From an uncultured Clostridia bacterium (GTDB lineage Bacteria > Bacillota > Clostridia > Christensenellales > Aristaeellaceae), in the NCBI GenBank assembly GCA_937906775.1, contig CALCUD010000044.1, positions 1-7,472 on the forward strand: a stretch of DNA of 7,472 nt. The letters are read 5' to 3'. A model generated the notes under the pieces. The model was given only the letters and a program-made list of their open reading frames with translations, made no database searches and had not been told where the DNA came from. Shown here piece after piece: positions 6,943 through 7,472 of this stretch (positions are counted from its first letter, which is position 1; each line of letters starts with the position of its first letter). The translations under genes were made by a program, and so were the position numbers.

Positions 6943-6964
6943 ATCCGTTTTCAGAATGTGTGTT
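6932..6964 (-). terminator. Hairpin with U-tract after parB, probable terminator or attenuator
   Basis: On the reverse strand the arms AACACACAT (6964-6956) and ATGTGTGTT (6944-6936) pair over 9 bp around an 11-base loop, and the T-run continues to 6932. The 5' arm starts at the last base of the ParB stop codon. The stem has only four G-C pairs, so termination may be partial. Because little space remains before the sortase gene and no clear promoter is seen there, partial readthrough from parB would lower expression of the surface operon. Confidence 0.55.
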
Positions 6965-7472
6965 CATCGTTCTTGCGACATCTGCCGCTTTTTCAGCCAT
7001 GCATCTAGCAACTTCAGGATCACTTTTTCCATTTGCTTAGTGGTGTAGGACTTCGGGAAATAGCGTTTCAGCGTATCATGGCTCAAGGTAACGGAGTCAT
7101 ACAACGGTTTCTTTTCTTCTGAGAGGATATCAAGAACACCTTGTGCGGAAAGAGTTCCTTCCTTGCTTTCTTTCTTGATCCGCTGAGCCTGCGAAAGGGA
7201 TGGAGTTTGCTGTGTTTCATTCAACGCTTCGTGCATCCATTGTTGTTCTTCCGGTTTCAAGTAGGAAAGCTCGACTGCTGGTGTAAAGGCAAGCTCGCCT
7301 TTATCCACGCGTTCCATGAGGCTGGGTTCAAGGTTGTTCAGACGAATAAAGCGTTGAATTTGATTCCTGCTGTCGGGAGCATTTTCTGCCAATATTTCGA
7401 CACTTCGCTTTTCCGGGAAATTGTGACCAACTTGGTCACAAAACAAGAAGTATTGATGAGTTGGCAGGTAGT
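6964..7472 (-). CDS. parB: ParB/RepB/Spo0J-family protein of a conjugative element, C-terminal part
   Basis: The frame is open from the window edge (first full codon 7470-7468) to TGA 6966-6964, about 168 codons. A TTG at 7446 exists but the frame continues upstream, so the N-terminal domain lies outside the window. ParB proteins bind centromere-like sites and, with ParA, partition or stabilise DNA. The visible part starts near the DNA-binding helix-turn-helix: RSVEILAENAPDSRNQIQRF then IRLNNLEP, followed by KGELAFTPAVELSYLKPEEQ. This wording is typical of ParB proteins carried by Firmicutes ICEs rather than the chromosomal Spo0J. The C-terminal 80 residues are polar and helical. A few residues just before the conserved block (around YFLFCDQVGH) look like a variable linker. 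It probably shares a transcript with parA upstream; the sortase gene follows after a hairpin. Confidence 0.88.
   Translation of the reverse strand, partial: YLPTHQYFLFCDQVGHNFPEKRSVEILAENAPDSRNQIQRFIRLNNLEPSLMERVDKGELAFTPAVELSYLKPEEQQWMHEALNETQQTPSLSQAQRIKKESKEGTLSAQGVLDILSEEKKPLYDSVTLSHDTLKRYFPKSYTTKQMEKVILKLLDAWLKKRQMSQER

Noticed and set aside
7444..7446. TTG as the start of the ParB gene
   Set aside because: The frame stays open to the window edge, and the conserved N-terminal domain of ParB is missing, so this is an internal codon.

Overview
The window looks like gut-type Firmicutes (Clostridia) DNA. It holds part of an integrative and conjugative element (ICE), probably Tn1549-like, joined abruptly to a piece of a siphophage tail module. 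This is inferred from protein families: a conjugative-element ParB, a class B sortase, a thioester-domain surface protein, a multi-domain Cna-B/SpaA protein and a phage tape measure protein. No taxonomic marker is present. All supported genes are on the minus strand, so transcription runs from high to low coordinates.

Layout in transcription order: (1) 7472-6964, the C-terminal part of a ParB-family protein, entering from outside the window. Its stop codon lies in a hairpin with a U-tract (6964-6932), a likely terminator or attenuator. (2) 6942-5905, a membrane-anchored class B sortase with a long Thr/Pro linker. (3) 5891-2682, a 1069-residue secreted surface protein: signal peptide, acidic low-complexity segments with a 66-residue tandem repeat, two SH3-like segments, a thioester domain and two Cna-B domains. 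It has no C-terminal sorting signal. (4) 2666-864, a secreted protein of five Cna-B domains plus the first strand of a sixth, where it breaks off. (5) 894-772, the C-terminal end of a probable phage tail assembly chaperone, in another frame. (6) 768-1, the first 256 residues of a phage tail tape measure protein, running off the window.

The sortase and the two surface proteins are spaced 13-16 and 15 bases apart and look like one translational unit that would display an adhesive fibre on the donor cell. The main observation is at the boundary between the two surface proteins. The last Cna-B domain of the first protein has its Lys and Glu but stops before the final beta-strand carrying the isopeptide-acceptor Asn. 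The mature N-terminus of the second protein starts with just such a strand, which belongs to no domain of its own. This suggests a natural split Cna-B domain, comparable to SpyCatcher/SpyTag, that could link the unanchored thioester adhesin covalently to a sortase-anchored stalk.

The second notable point is the junction near 889-896, where the Cna-B gene passes directly into phage tail genes. It is either a deletion/illegitimate recombination scar or an assembly chimera; the sequence alone cannot decide. No RNA genes, insertion sequences, CRISPR arrays or integration sites were seen, and no stretch over 300 bases lacks a gene.
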